Positions 6,524 to 15,773 of a DNA stretch of 64,000 nt are shown here, in pieces; within the stretch, counting starts at the first letter, position 1, and each line of letters begins with the position of its first letter. The stretch is from NCBI RefSeq assembly GCF_900104415.1, contig NZ_FMXR01000004.1:248001-312000 (forward strand), in the 5' to 3' direction. Source of the stretch: Eubacterium oxidoreducens (GTDB lineage: Bacteria > Bacillota > Clostridia > Lachnospirales > Lachnospiraceae). The translations under genes and the position numbers were made by a program. The notes under the pieces were generated by a model. The model was not told the DNA's origin, did no database searches, and saw only the letters and a program-made list of their open reading frames with translations.

Positions 6524-9034
6524 ATGGTAGATGTTTCATTTGATATAGCTTATAAGATATGTTTTGAAGTAGCTGCTGCTTTATTTGATATAGTGTTATA
6601 TACCTATCTTTCGATACGTTTTGTCAATCGAGGGGAAAGCAGTAGAAGGTTTCGCGGAATTGTTATTTATATTCTAATCGGAATTTTTTATGATATTTTC
6701 TATGTTCTGTTAAGAGGAAATATTAGTACGATTTCGTCCGGAGTAACTGTTTTTTTGTTTGCATTAAAGATAAGTCTGGTGCTGGTTGTGTATCACATTG
6801 TTTCCATGTATGTAGAAAGTAGTATCCACGAACGCGCACAGGACGCCAAGCTGCATATATTTAACAAAGTGCTCATTTATATTGTGCTTACGTTTTTACT
6901 GCTGCAGATGATTTGGTGCTGGGTCCACAACGGGGAAGACATGCATAGGAACTATTCGTGGATTCGTCTGATCTGTGGATTTTTGATACCGGCATATCTG
7001 ACCATTTATGTAGGCGGTGAGTTGCTTGCGAGTCGCAGCAATATTAATCGTCGGTATGTAGTCGTAGTGATCTTTTGCTTTTTCTTTTTGGTTTCGAGTT
7101 TTATCAGTCAAAGTATTTTGGATGAAAAGCTGGAAATTACATATTTTGGATTATCAATTGCGTTACATATCCTGTTCTTTACCCTAGAATCACCGGATTA
7201 TCAAAATCTTCTTGAGACCTTGGAAAAATTGGAGGTGGCAAAAGAAGAGGCAAAGGCTGCCAGCAATGCTAAGAGTAAGTTCCTATCGCAGATGTCTCAC
7301 GAAATTCGAACCCCTATCAATTCGGTATTGGGTTTGGATGAAATCATTATTCGAGAGACCAAGGAACCTTCGGTGGCAGAATATGCAAGGCAGATTCAAT
7401 CCAGTGGAAGAACGCTTTTGGGAATTATAAATGACATATTGGATTTTGCGAAGATTGAGGCCGGGAAAAGAGAGATTCTTGAGGAAAACTATGAATTGAA
7501 TTCCTTGGTGGATGATTGCTACAATATAGCAAATAAATCGGCAAGAGAAAAAGGTCTGTCATTTGTCCTTGATGTTGATCCGCAGATGCCAAGCCTATTG
7601 TATGGCGATTACATTTCGATGGAGCAAATCATAAATAATTTGCTTAGCAATGCGATTAAATATACGGAAACAGGAAGTGTTATATTGCGGTTTGGATATG
7701 AGGAATTAGAACCACCGCATATGTTGCTGTGTGTTTCCGTGGAAGATACCGGAAGAGGGATTGCACCGGAAGATATAAAGCGATTACTGTCACCGTTTGA
7801 CAGAATCGAAGAGAAGAAGAGCCGGACAATTACCGGAACGGGGCTTGGACTTAGTATCGTAGATGAGTTATTGCATCTTATGGACTCGAAACTAGAAGTG
7901 GAAAGCACGTATGGAAAAGGAAGTACGTTCTCTTTTAAGGTGCGTCAGACGAAGCGCGGTGATGAGGTGATTGGAAATCTTCTAAGCCGTTTTTCCGTGG
8001 AAAATTTTGGTGAGTACGAGGCTTTGTTTTGGGCACCTGAGGCGGCAATTCTTGCAGTAGATGATACGGAACCGAATTTATTGGTATTTAAGGGCTTATT
8101 AAAAGAAACCGGAATGCAGATTGATACGGCTACATCGGGAGAAGAGATGCTAGCAATGGTTACGAATAAGTCATATGATCTTATCTTTCTAGATCATATG
8201 ATGCCCGGTATGGATGGTATTGAGACGCTCCATCGGATGAGAGAGTTGCCATCTTGTATCAATGCCGACACACCGGTTGTGGCACTTACAGCAAATGCCA
8301 TAAGTGGGGCGAAGGAATATTATATGCAGGAAGGATTTTATGATTACCTTGCCAAGCCAATCAATAGTAAATTGCTCGAAACCATGGTAATGCATCATCT
8401 TCCGAAAGAGAAGATTCAAAATCGCAGTCAGGCGCAAGGACATCATACGCAAACGAGCTTTGCCAATTTATATCCGCAGGTTAAAGGGATTGACTTTGAG
8501 ATGGCAAAAGCATATTGCCGGACAGCTGAAATCTGGGAGGAAACGGCGAAGAATTTCTATGCACAGATTCCGGAGCTGATCGAACATATAGGCAAATTTT
8601 TGGAGCAGGAAAATATTGAGCAGTACACAATTAAAGTGCATGCCTTAAAAAGTTCTGCCCGTTTGATTGGAGCTGCGAAACTATCTGCAAATGCTGCAGA
8701 ACTGGAAAATGCAGGAAATCAAAACGCGATTGATTTTATCAAAGAAAAGACACCAACACTGTTAGCGCAACTTTTAAGCTATCGAGAGCGACTCGGTTCT
8801 CTTGACGGAAAGGATAAGGGAAAAGCCGAAAAACCGGTGATGGAATTGCAGATGTTAAAAGAGGCATATACGGATTTGAAAGAGATGGTAGAAGCGTTTG
8901 ATTTTCGTAGTGCGGAAGAAATCTTGAGTATGATCGAAGGATACCAATTACCACAAGAGGAAGTGGAAAGATTTGAGAAGATTCAAACTTTGGTTAGAAA
9001 GGTTGACCGCACAGGGCTGATTGGGCTATTATAG
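6524..9034 (+). CDS. Hybrid histidine kinase with receiver and HPt domains
   Basis: The product has about 836 residues from ATG 6524. That start has GGAAA upstream; the open frame extends up to a GTG at 6425, but that lies in the T-run of a hairpin. The N-terminal 220 residues form about seven membrane helices. HisKA follows (His259 in MSHEIRTPINS), then a HATPase domain (N box NNLLSNAIKYT, DTGRGIAPED, GTGLGLSIV). A receiver domain has Asp557 (LIFLDHMMPGMDG), and an HPt domain has His706 (KVHALKSSARLIGAAK). Such proteins run a multistep His-Asp-His phosphorelay. The double-receiver protein 31 nt downstream is the likely final acceptor. The input signal is unknown; the membrane region suggests sensing in or at the membrane. 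Confidence 0.9.
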   Translation: MVDVSFDIAYKICFEVAAALFDIVLYTYLSIRFVNRGESSRRFRGIVIYILIGIFYDIFYVLLRGNISTISSGVTVFLFALKISLVLVVYHIVSMYVESSIHERAQDAKLHIFNKVLIYIVLTFLLLQMIWCWVHNGEDMHRNYSWIRLICGFLIPAYLTIYVGGELLASRSNINRRYVVVVIFCFFFLVSSFISQSILDEKLEITYFGLSIALHILFFTLESPDYQNLLETLEKLEVAKEEAKAASNAKSKFLSQMSHEIRTPINSVLGLDEIIIRETKEPSVAEYARQIQSSGRTLLGIINDILDFAKIEAGKREILEENYELNSLVDDCYNIANKSAREKGLSFVLDVDPQMPSLLYGDYISMEQIINNLLSNAIKYTETGSVILRFGYEELEPPHMLLCVSVEDTGRGIAPEDIKRLLSPFDRIEEKKSRTITGTGLGLSIVDELLHLMDSKLEVESTYGKGSTFSFKVRQTKRGDEVIGNLLSRFSVENFGEYEALFWAPEAAILAVDDTEPNLLVFKGLLKETGMQIDTATSGEEMLAMVTNKSYDLIFLDHMMPGMDGIETLHRMRELPSCINADTPVVALTANAISGAKEYYMQEGFYDYLAKPINSKLLETMVMHHLPKEKIQNRSQAQGHHTQTSFANLYPQVKGIDFEMAKAYCRTAEIWEETAKNFYAQIPELIEHIGKFLEQENIEQYTIKVHALKSSARLIGAAKLSANAAELENAGNQNAIDFIKEKTPTLLAQLLSYRERLGSLDGKDKGKAEKPVMELQMLKEAYTDLKEMVEAFDFRSAEEILSMIEGYQLPQEEVERFEKIQTLVRKVDRTGLIGLL

Positions 9035-9065
9035 CACTGTCATATAGAGATGAAAGGAAACTATT

Positions 9066-9827
9066 ATGGAAATAACAAGGAACCGTCAGATGCTCTTTGT
9101 CGGAGATAATAATAGCTTCATGGCAAAGGCTATATTAACAGGATTAGAAGACGCGGCTTATGATATTACAACTTGCAGTTTTTTACCGGGCGAAGTTGAG
9201 AAGGTTAAGGAATATCCACATTTATGCATCGTATGTATCAAGGAATTGAATGACAATATCATTCGAGTTCTGAATCATCTATTGCAGGAAAAGCAAAGAT
9301 GGGTCTTTGAACTGTATTTGATTGGTAGTAGTCATGATTTAGAACAATTGTATCTTACGATACCGAAGGAGAGTTTTTCGCATGTATTGGTAAGACCCAT
9401 TAATGTAGATGAACTGGTTGCCATGCTTGAACAAGAGTCTGAGCAGGAGCGTCTTAGAAAGATATTAATTGTAGACGATGATACGACTATGCTGCGAGCT
9501 ATGCGTTCTTTGCTGGCGGATGATTATTTGCCGCATATTGTCAACAATGGTGAAGATGCGTTGACCTTTCTGCAAAATATCAAGGTGGATTTGGTATTGC
9601 TTGATTTCGCAATGCCGGAAATGTCCGGACCGGAAGTGCTTGAGAGAATGAAGCGCGATCCAAAGTTGATGCATATTCCGGTGATGTTTTTGACAGCAAA
9701 GGGCGATAAGGAAAGTGTTCTTACCGCAGCAATGTTAAAGCCGGAGAAATATATTTTAAAAACGATGCCGGCAGAAGAAATCTTGCAGACTATAAAAAAC
9801 TACTTTAAAGAAAAAGAAATGAAGTAA
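9066..9827 (+). CDS. Double-receiver response regulator without output domain
   Basis: The protein has 253 residues. The first 115 form a receiver-like fold with poorly kept acidic residues (MLFVGDNNSFMAKA at the start, VLVRPINVDELVAML at the end), so it is probably not phosphorylated. Residues 130-250 are a full receiver: VDDD near 139, Asp180 in LVLLDFAMPEMSG, Thr in FLTAKGD, and a Lys at the usual place (ILKTMP). There is no DNA-binding or enzyme domain, so it must act through protein contacts. It follows the hybrid kinase by 31 nt and likely receives its phosphoryl group. Output partners are unknown; nearby c-di-GMP proteins and the GH20 enzyme are candidates. Confidence 0.85.
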   Translation: MEITRNRQMLFVGDNNSFMAKAILTGLEDAAYDITTCSFLPGEVEKVKEYPHLCIVCIKELNDNIIRVLNHLLQEKQRWVFELYLIGSSHDLEQLYLTIPKESFSHVLVRPINVDELVAMLEQESEQERLRKILIVDDDTTMLRAMRSLLADDYLPHIVNNGEDALTFLQNIKVDLVLLDFAMPEMSGPEVLERMKRDPKLMHIPVMFLTAKGDKESVLTAAMLKPEKYILKTMPAEEILQTIKNYFKEKEMK

Positions 9828-9865
9828 GAGGCAAAATCGCTCATAGGAAATGAAGGGATAGAGTT

Positions 9866-10942
9866 ATGAAGATAAGAAAACTGATTATAGGAATGATAAT
9901 CAGTATATTATTACTATCGTCTGTGCAGCCAGGCAGTGCAAGTGTTGTGCAGCAGACGGCAACAGAGGGGTTGCTTTGTGGTATTACATTGGATGTCAGT
10001 AATCGTTATTATTCGGTAAACCAGATAAAAAAGTATATCAATCTGGCATCAAAAAGTGAGAATGGGTATCTACAGCTTCATTTGACCGGAGATCAAAATG
10101 TCGGAATTGAATGTAGCTATCTTGGGCAAGTCGCAAAAGAAAAGTATAGACGAGAGAATGGAGCGTATTATAATCCGTCAACCGGGCAGTCTTTTTTGAG
10201 TAAGAAGCAGGTAAAGTCAATTCTGGCATATGCGAAGAAAAAGGATGTACAGATTGTGCCGGAGATTGATATGCCGGGGCATGTAGGCGGATTCGAGAAG
10301 CTATATATCAATCAAAATAAAAAAACCAATTACAAAATCTTTAACAAAGAGTATGAAGGAGAATTGGCAATTAATCACAAGGCGGCGATTACATTTGCCA
10401 AGAAGATTTATAAAGAATACGCGAAATTGTTTAAGGGATGTACCTATTTTCACATAGGTTGCGATGAATTCTGGTCACAAAGCGCAAAGGTCAATGCATC
10501 CTATATCAATAAGATCAGTCATTATCTGGAGAAAAAAGGATTTTGTGTGTGGGCCTGGAATGATTTATTCACAAAATCGAATATTAGTAAGATTAATAAG
10601 AAGACTGTCGTGACCTATTGGAGCTACGATGGAGACGCGTCTTCGAAGGCGGAGAGAAAAAAACGTCGTAAGATACGTGCGACGTTCCCGGCTTTGCAAA
10701 AGGCGGGATTTACGGTAATGAATTATAATTCCTATTACCTGTATCTTACTCCGAGTAAGACAACGGTTTCGAAGGAAGATACAAGCTATGCGGTAAAGGA
10801 TGCCAAAAACAATTGGAGTCTTCTTGTCTGGGATTCGGATACCGGTCATAAAAGCGTAATGACAGATCATATTGCCGGCGCCTGTGTGAGCGTATGGAGC
10901 GAGGATTCGAAAGGCGTAAAGGCTTCTAAAATCTATTCGTAG
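9866..10942 (+). CDS. Secreted GH20 glycosidase, dispersin-B-like (poly-N-acetylglucosamine hydrolase candidate)
   Basis: The 358-residue protein has an N-terminal signal peptide (hydrophobic to about residue 22, possible cleavage after GSAS). Family 20 landmarks are clear: QIVPEIDMPGHVGGF, then the catalytic pair Asp200-Glu201 in FHIGCDEFW, then VTYWSYDGD, GFTVMNYNSYYLYLTP and SLLVWDSDTG. Several of these blocks match dispersin B, as remembered, closely, in order and spacing. Dispersin B hydrolyses beta-1,6-linked poly-N-acetylglucosamine in biofilms. The C-terminus stops shortly after AGACVSVWSEDSKGVKASKI, a little shorter than dispersin B. It follows the receiver protein by 38 nt and has a terminator after it. 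The alternative is a general beta-N-acetylhexosaminidase, but the YDGD and NYNSYYLY blocks favour the dispersin type. Confidence 0.85.
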   Translation: MKIRKLIIGMIISILLLSSVQPGSASVVQQTATEGLLCGITLDVSNRYYSVNQIKKYINLASKSENGYLQLHLTGDQNVGIECSYLGQVAKEKYRRENGAYYNPSTGQSFLSKKQVKSILAYAKKKDVQIVPEIDMPGHVGGFEKLYINQNKKTNYKIFNKEYEGELAINHKAAITFAKKIYKEYAKLFKGCTYFHIGCDEFWSQSAKVNASYINKISHYLEKKGFCVWAWNDLFTKSNISKINKKTVVTYWSYDGDASSKAERKKRRKIRATFPALQKAGFTVMNYNSYYLYLTPSKTTVSKEDTSYAVKDAKNNWSLLVWDSDTGHKSVMTDHIAGACVSVWSEDSKGVKASKIYS

Positions 10943-11003
10943 GTATCGAAGTTGTATCGGGTTGTCAGAAACAAGATATCATCATAATCCAAGATAAGAA
11001 AAA

Positions 11004-11032
11004 AGAATGTCGCAGTGCGGCATTCTTTTTTT
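11004..11032 (+). terminator. Rho-independent terminator after the GH20 gene
   Basis: AGAATG-t-CGCA pairs with TGCG-g-CATTCT and is followed by a run of seven or more T. It lies 60 nt after the GH20 stop codon and ends the kinase/receiver/GH20 transcription unit. Confidence 0.85.
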
Positions 11033-11102
11033 GGTGTGCATTGCGGTGCGAGTCTTGACATGGGGAAAGCATCGAATTCGCCGGATATGATGAGGATTGA
11101 GA

Positions 11103-11648
11103 TTAGCGAAGACCGGCTTGTTCCATAACCGTCTCGACAGCTTCGATGGAATCGGAGTCCTTAATCATGGACTGATATTGCTGATCCACAAGCTCTAGGC
11201 GCTCTTTAAAGTTGTTAGCGTCGTCAGCAGAAAGTGTGCTCATAAAAGTGACGATGGTATTTTCGATTTCGGCACTGTCGGAACCAGTTTCATACCCCCA
11301 GTCCATAAGTTCTTGTGCACAGGCCTGGGCATTTATAGTGCTACCGGCCGTTTCCGGTTGAACCTGTGAGTTAATGGCAGCTAATATTCCGCTTAGAGCA
11401 TTGTTGATATCGGCTGTTGTATTTTCAGAAACATCCGAGGAAGTATCCGTATCTGTATCGGATGGTGCGGTTAGGCTGTCATCGCTTGAAAGCCCGGCAG
11501 AGTTTTCGCTGGATATAGCAGTGAAAGAAGCTTCCGTGGAGCTATCAGAATTGCGACTATCTGTTGCATTGCCGCAGGCAGTTAAGCCAAATACGAAAGC
11601 GGCGCTTATCGTGAAAACAATGAAACGGGATAAATAATGATTTTTCAT
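11103..11648 (-). CDS. Lipoprotein of unknown function
   Basis: The product has 181 residues. It carries a type II signal peptide with lipobox LTAC, so Cys25 should be lipid-modified and the protein anchored outside the membrane. A low-complexity linker rich in Ser, Thr and Asp follows (about 26-85), then a C-terminal part of about 95 residues that looks helical and acidic, with one further cysteine. No known domain was recognised. An AAGGAGG-type site lies just before the start (complement of 11651-11658). It is transcribed away from the kinase operon that begins at 11813 and may share its control region. Confidence 0.7.
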   Translation of the reverse strand: MKNHYLSRFIVFTISAAFVFGLTACGNATDSRNSDSSTEASFTAISSENSAGLSSDDSLTAPSDTDTDTSSDVSENTTADINNALSGILAAINSQVQPETAGSTINAQACAQELMDWGYETGSDSAEIENTIVTFMSTLSADDANNFKERLELVDQQYQSMIKDSDSIEAVETVMEQAGLR

Positions 11649-11748
11649 AAAAGCCCTCCTTTTAAATTAAGTATAACAAAAACCATGAAATAGTGATACG
11701 GATAAATGGAATATGGATGGAAGGATAGGAATCTGGCTGTGTTTTGGG

Positions 11749-11777
11749 TTGTAGAAATAAAAGCCTTTTGTTACAAT
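11749..11777 (+). promoter_or_regulatory. Sigma-70-type promoter for the kinase-DegV operon
   Basis: TTGTAG (11749-11754) and TACAAT (11772-11777) are separated by 17 nt. They lie 36 nt ahead of ATG 11813 and point into the four-gene operon. Confidence 0.55.
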
Positions 11778-11812
11778 AGTACTATATATTGGATAGAGAT
11801 GGTGAAGATGGG

Positions 11813-14377
11813 ATGAATACAGATTATACGGAAGAAAAATTATATAAGGGTGCAAATTTGATCATACTGATCGCATCTACCGTAGCAGCTTTAATCTTAT
11901 TTGTTGAGGTTTTGTTACTTGATTGGGAGCGGGGGAATATTCCAATTATTGTCTGTATGTTGATTTATTCTTGGTATATAAGTTTTGCACAAAAATATAA
12001 TGATATACAAAGGATACATTTGTATGTCGCTTTTTTGATGTATTATTTTTTCATTTACGGCATTCATCAGACTACACTTAGCAATTTGGCACTTTCCATT
12101 GTCTGTATAATGGTGGTGCTTTTTATTGCCCGGCTTCGTACACTTATATGGATGTCCGCATTTTCTTATTTTTTCACCGTATTATATAATTTGGCAAGAG
12201 AAGAGCTGCATTGGCAAAAAGTTTACGATATCTCCATCTGGCAACTGCTGTTTCAGTTCTTTTTGGTGATATTGGTAGCCATCGTGGCACATCTTTTTAT
12301 AACCGAGCGAATTCGGCAATATCGTTATCATCTTGAAGAAAAGAAAAAGTGGGAACGACAGGAAGAACAGGCGAAAGAACAGATTCGAATTGTAGCGAAA
12401 GAACTAGGCTTAATGGCACACAACAATAATGGGGAACGTTTGCTGCTTAGGGATGCACTTCAAAATGGTGATAATTATGATGAACAGATGAATAATCTTG
12501 CATTATTCGGAACTGTTTTAGAAAAAAAATTAGATGATCTTAATGACTTTTCGCATCTTTTAAGAGGCAGGATGACGCTGCTTCAGGAGGCTTACAATGC
12601 GGTATCAATCTTATCGCTTTGTAAGATGCAGCGGCAGAATCATAATGTAAACCATTATCCGGATCTTATTGTTCAGATAGATCCTATGATCCCAAAAGTT
12701 ATGTATGGAGATCCCCAAAAAATCTTAAAGATTATTCAAAATCTGGTAGAAAATGGTTTCCTTTATACGAAAAGGGGCGGGGTTCAACTTAAGATATATA
12801 CACATCAATATGACAATGAGTATAACCTGTGTATAGAAGTAAATGATACCGGAATTGGAATTGCACAAGTTGAGATGGAGCGATTGCTAGAGGCAATTAA
12901 TGATGAAAAGACTCCGGGATATAGACCGGGAGGTCTTGGACTGGGGCTGTATTTGGTTAGTGGCTATGTGAAAAGCATGGGCGGCTTTTTCCGTATGGAA
13001 AGTAAATTAGGAGAAGGAACACAGGTATGTGTCAGTATCCCGCAACGCGTAATAGATGCAGCACCAAGTATGTCATACGATAAAAAATGCGGGGTTTGCC
13101 TCGTATATGAGCAACTCGATTATGAGCACGACAGATTAAATGAATTCTATGAGGAATTTTTTTTTGATTTATCACAAAAACTTGGGATTCCGGCTTATGC
13201 GATTGCAAACGATGGAGAACTTAAGGAACTGATTGCCGGTTATCGGAAGGTCTGCCTGATCGTGGATTATGATCAATATATAGTAAGACGCGAGTATTAT
13301 GATGAGCTAAAAGATGTCTATCTTACGGTATTGACGGATGTATGCAATCAAGATCAACTAGGAAGCAATGTCCATATCCTGAAAAAACCGGTTGGAACAT
13401 CGGAGATACTTTATACGATTGAAGAAGCAAATAAGACTGCTGATCGACGAAGAAACGAGGCAAGCTCAAGCCAGATAGATATTTCACAGTTATCGATAGA
13501 GACGCTGACGAAAAGAGCATTTCGAAAGAAAGGAATTCGAAGTGTTATGATTGTGACAGATTCGATGTCGGATCTTCCGCCGGAGATTTCGAAACGCAGA
13601 GGAATACCGGTGATACCATTTCGAATCTTTACGGAGAATGCAAGTTTTTTGGATGGCTTAGAGGTCTCTCAGGAATGTGCGATTAATTATCTCAAAGAGC
13701 ATAAAGGAATCTATACGATGGCGCCGGAAGAAGATGAGCTGCGGGAATTTTTTGAATATAACCTGCAGTTTGCAAAGCACATTATTTATGTGAGTACAGC
13801 AAAGAAGGTCTCAGTTTCCTATGATAGGGCGGTTAGGGTTGCAGAAAATATGCCCCGGGTAAGTGTCGTCAATTCCGGTCAGGTATCGGGAGGCGTTGCA
13901 CTTATGGCAATGATGGCTGATTCTTATGCCAGAGGCGGAAAAAGTCCTGAGGAAGTTGAAAGATATTTGTATGAACTGCGTTCTAAGGTAAAGACTACCT
14001 TTTTGATTGAGAATCTAGATCACCTTGCGTATCTTGGCAAAGTAAGTAAATATATAAGCGTATTGGTGCGTACATTCATGGTGCATCCGATTATAAAGAT
14101 GAAGCATGATGCAATGGAGATAGGTGGGATTCGAGTTGGAAGTATGACAAGAGCAAAGGAAAATTATATTCGGCGTATTATTAAGAAAAAACGTCGAATT
14201 GATCATCGAAATGTGTTTATTGGTTCTGTGGGAATCAGCTGGAGAGAATTAGGTGGATTAAGGGAACAACTGATTACAGAAGGAGATTTTGATAATGTGA
14301 TTTCAAGACGCGCTTCTGCGGCAATTGCGATTAACTGCGGAGTGGGAACGTTTGGCATTATCTATGTGGAAAAGTAA
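11813..14377 (+). CDS. Membrane histidine-kinase-like protein fused to a DegV fatty-acid-binding domain
   Basis: The protein has about 854 residues from ATG 11813; a TTG at 11789 is a less likely start. Residues 1-165 form about six membrane helices and a coiled linker follows (EEKKKWERQEEQAKEQ). A kinase-type ATPase domain spans about 290-420, with N box NLVENGFLYT, DTGIGI and GGLGLGLYLV. No clear phospho-acceptor motif of the SHE-x-RTP type is seen upstream. Residues about 425-540 look like a worn receiver, ending in ILKKPVG. Residues about 575-854 are a DegV domain: MIVTDSMSDLPPEI, IPVIPF, VSTAKKVSVSYDRA, VVNSGQVSGG, HLAYLGKVSKYISVL and HPIIKM. DegV/FakB proteins bind fatty acids for phosphorylation by FakA. 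The usual TSQPS ligand motif is changed here (MAPEE). The fusion suggests a kinase controlled by an acyl ligand, which is an inference. Confidence 0.85.
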   Translation: MNTDYTEEKLYKGANLIILIASTVAALILFVEVLLLDWERGNIPIIVCMLIYSWYISFAQKYNDIQRIHLYVAFLMYYFFIYGIHQTTLSNLALSIVCIMVVLFIARLRTLIWMSAFSYFFTVLYNLAREELHWQKVYDISIWQLLFQFFLVILVAIVAHLFITERIRQYRYHLEEKKKWERQEEQAKEQIRIVAKELGLMAHNNNGERLLLRDALQNGDNYDEQMNNLALFGTVLEKKLDDLNDFSHLLRGRMTLLQEAYNAVSILSLCKMQRQNHNVNHYPDLIVQIDPMIPKVMYGDPQKILKIIQNLVENGFLYTKRGGVQLKIYTHQYDNEYNLCIEVNDTGIGIAQVEMERLLEAINDEKTPGYRPGGLGLGLYLVSGYVKSMGGFFRMESKLGEGTQVCVSIPQRVIDAAPSMSYDKKCGVCLVYEQLDYEHDRLNEFYEEFFFDLSQKLGIPAYAIANDGELKELIAGYRKVCLIVDYDQYIVRREYYDELKDVYLTVLTDVCNQDQLGSNVHILKKPVGTSEILYTIEEANKTADRRRNEASSSQIDISQLSIETLTKRAFRKKGIRSVMIVTDSMSDLPPEISKRRGIPVIPFRIFTENASFLDGLEVSQECAINYLKEHKGIYTMAPEEDELREFFEYNLQFAKHIIYVSTAKKVSVSYDRAVRVAENMPRVSVVNSGQVSGGVALMAMMADSYARGGKSPEEVERYLYELRSKVKTTFLIENLDHLAYLGKVSKYISVLVRTFMVHPIIKMKHDAMEIGGIRVGSMTRAKENYIRRIIKKKRRIDHRNVFIGSVGISWRELGGLREQLITEGDFDNVISRRASAAIAINCGVGTFGIIYVEK

Positions 14378-14389
14378 CGGAGAGATGAT

Positions 14390-15769
14390 ATGAGAAAAAA
14401 TCCATTTAAGAGGCTGGCCATAGTAGTCGTGTTGGTGGCTGGCGGATTGTCGATGCTGGCGTATTTATTATGGGGTATTGATAATGATAACGTACAAAAT
14501 GAGCGTACACTAATTGCACAGATGGTAGACAAGTCCATATCTAATGAGTTAGAGAGTGCGATAACAACTGTGAAAATTATGAATCAAGATGAGGTTCTTA
14601 AGACTCTTTTTGTAGAAGAATCAGAGGATTCAAAAAAGGAAATCACGGAGAAGATGAAGAACTATCTTGATTCGATTCAAAGGGAGTTTGAGTTCGATTC
14701 AGTGTATGCGGTTTCGGAAAATACCAAAAGATATTATACCTATGAAGGCCTTCATAAGGTAATCGATACCGATGGTGACAATTCGGATGCCTGGTATGTG
14801 AATTTTATTTCCAGTGGGAAGAATTATGAATTTGAATCTTCCGTCGACGAGGCCAACAATGAAAAAAATACGATATTTATTGATGGAAGAGTAGAAGACG
14901 ATGAAGGGAATCTACTTGGTGTAGTCGGAGTCGGAATTGAGATGGATAAGATCGGGGAGATTTTGACAGAGTATGAGTCACAATATGGAGTAAGATTTGA
15001 CTATATTACGCAGGATGGCTTGGTACAGATGAGTAGCCAGTCGAAATCAGTGAAAGTATCGTATGTGTCGGATGTTACGATGCCAGGTCTGGCAGATACG
15101 GATTATCATTATCAATCCTATGGTATCGGAGGGTTTGCGGTTATACGATATGTACCGGAGATTGGATGGTATCTGGTAGCAAGAAGTGATACGGCATTTG
15201 GTCTAAACGGATATAATTATCGTTTCTTTTTTGCGGAATGGGTTATCTTAATTCTTGCGGTGATTGTTTTGATTGTCGTATCAAAGCATACGAGGGTTTC
15301 GTCTACCGTGATTAGAGGGAACGATTGGAATGTGGATGATCTTACCGGTCTTCCAAACCGTGATTATTTTATGCGAATCTATGGAGAGAGAGGAACGCTT
15401 AATACGCGCCAATATCAAACACTGGTCGAATTTAGTATTGATGATTTTGAAAGTGTCGAAAAAGAGTATGAACAAGAGAGAATCATTTTATCCGTGGTTC
15501 ATATGGCCAGGGAAATATTTGGGCAGGATGGGAATATCACCAGATGGAACCGGAGTTCATTTGTGGTACTTTTGAAAAATCCGGTAGATGAGGCAGAAAT
15601 CATGTGCAGACAGTACTGCAAGCTCATAGAGGATATTGGAGAAGTAACGGTATCTGTGGGACTTACACAGATAAAGCTGAACGAAACATTAAAGAAGAAT
15701 TATTATCGTGCAGCCAAGAATCTGTATCTGGTCAAGGAATTTGGCGGAAACAACGTAAAGAGGGGATAG
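14390..15769 (+). CDS. Membrane sensor with degenerate GGDEF domain
   Basis: The product has 459 residues. One N-terminal helix (about 10-28) and one near residue 290 flank an extracellular dCache-like sensor region of about 250 residues, with DGDNSDAWYVNFISSG and GVVGVGIEMDKI typical of that fold. The cytosolic part begins like a GGDEF domain (DDLTGLPNRDYFMRIY). At the active site, however, it reads RWNRSSF in place of RxGGDEF, and the substrate and metal residues are absent. It therefore should not make c-di-GMP and may instead bind or regulate the active cyclase encoded 4 nt downstream. It starts 12 nt after the kinase-DegV gene, in the same operon. Confidence 0.82.
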   Translation: MRKNPFKRLAIVVVLVAGGLSMLAYLLWGIDNDNVQNERTLIAQMVDKSISNELESAITTVKIMNQDEVLKTLFVEESEDSKKEITEKMKNYLDSIQREFEFDSVYAVSENTKRYYTYEGLHKVIDTDGDNSDAWYVNFISSGKNYEFESSVDEANNEKNTIFIDGRVEDDEGNLLGVVGVGIEMDKIGEILTEYESQYGVRFDYITQDGLVQMSSQSKSVKVSYVSDVTMPGLADTDYHYQSYGIGGFAVIRYVPEIGWYLVARSDTAFGLNGYNYRFFFAEWVILILAVIVLIVVSKHTRVSSTVIRGNDWNVDDLTGLPNRDYFMRIYGERGTLNTRQYQTLVEFSIDDFESVEKEYEQERIILSVVHMAREIFGQDGNITRWNRSSFVVLLKNPVDEAEIMCRQYCKLIEDIGEVTVSVGLTQIKLNETLKKNYYRAAKNLYLVKEFGGNNVKRG

Positions 15770-15773
15770 GATA

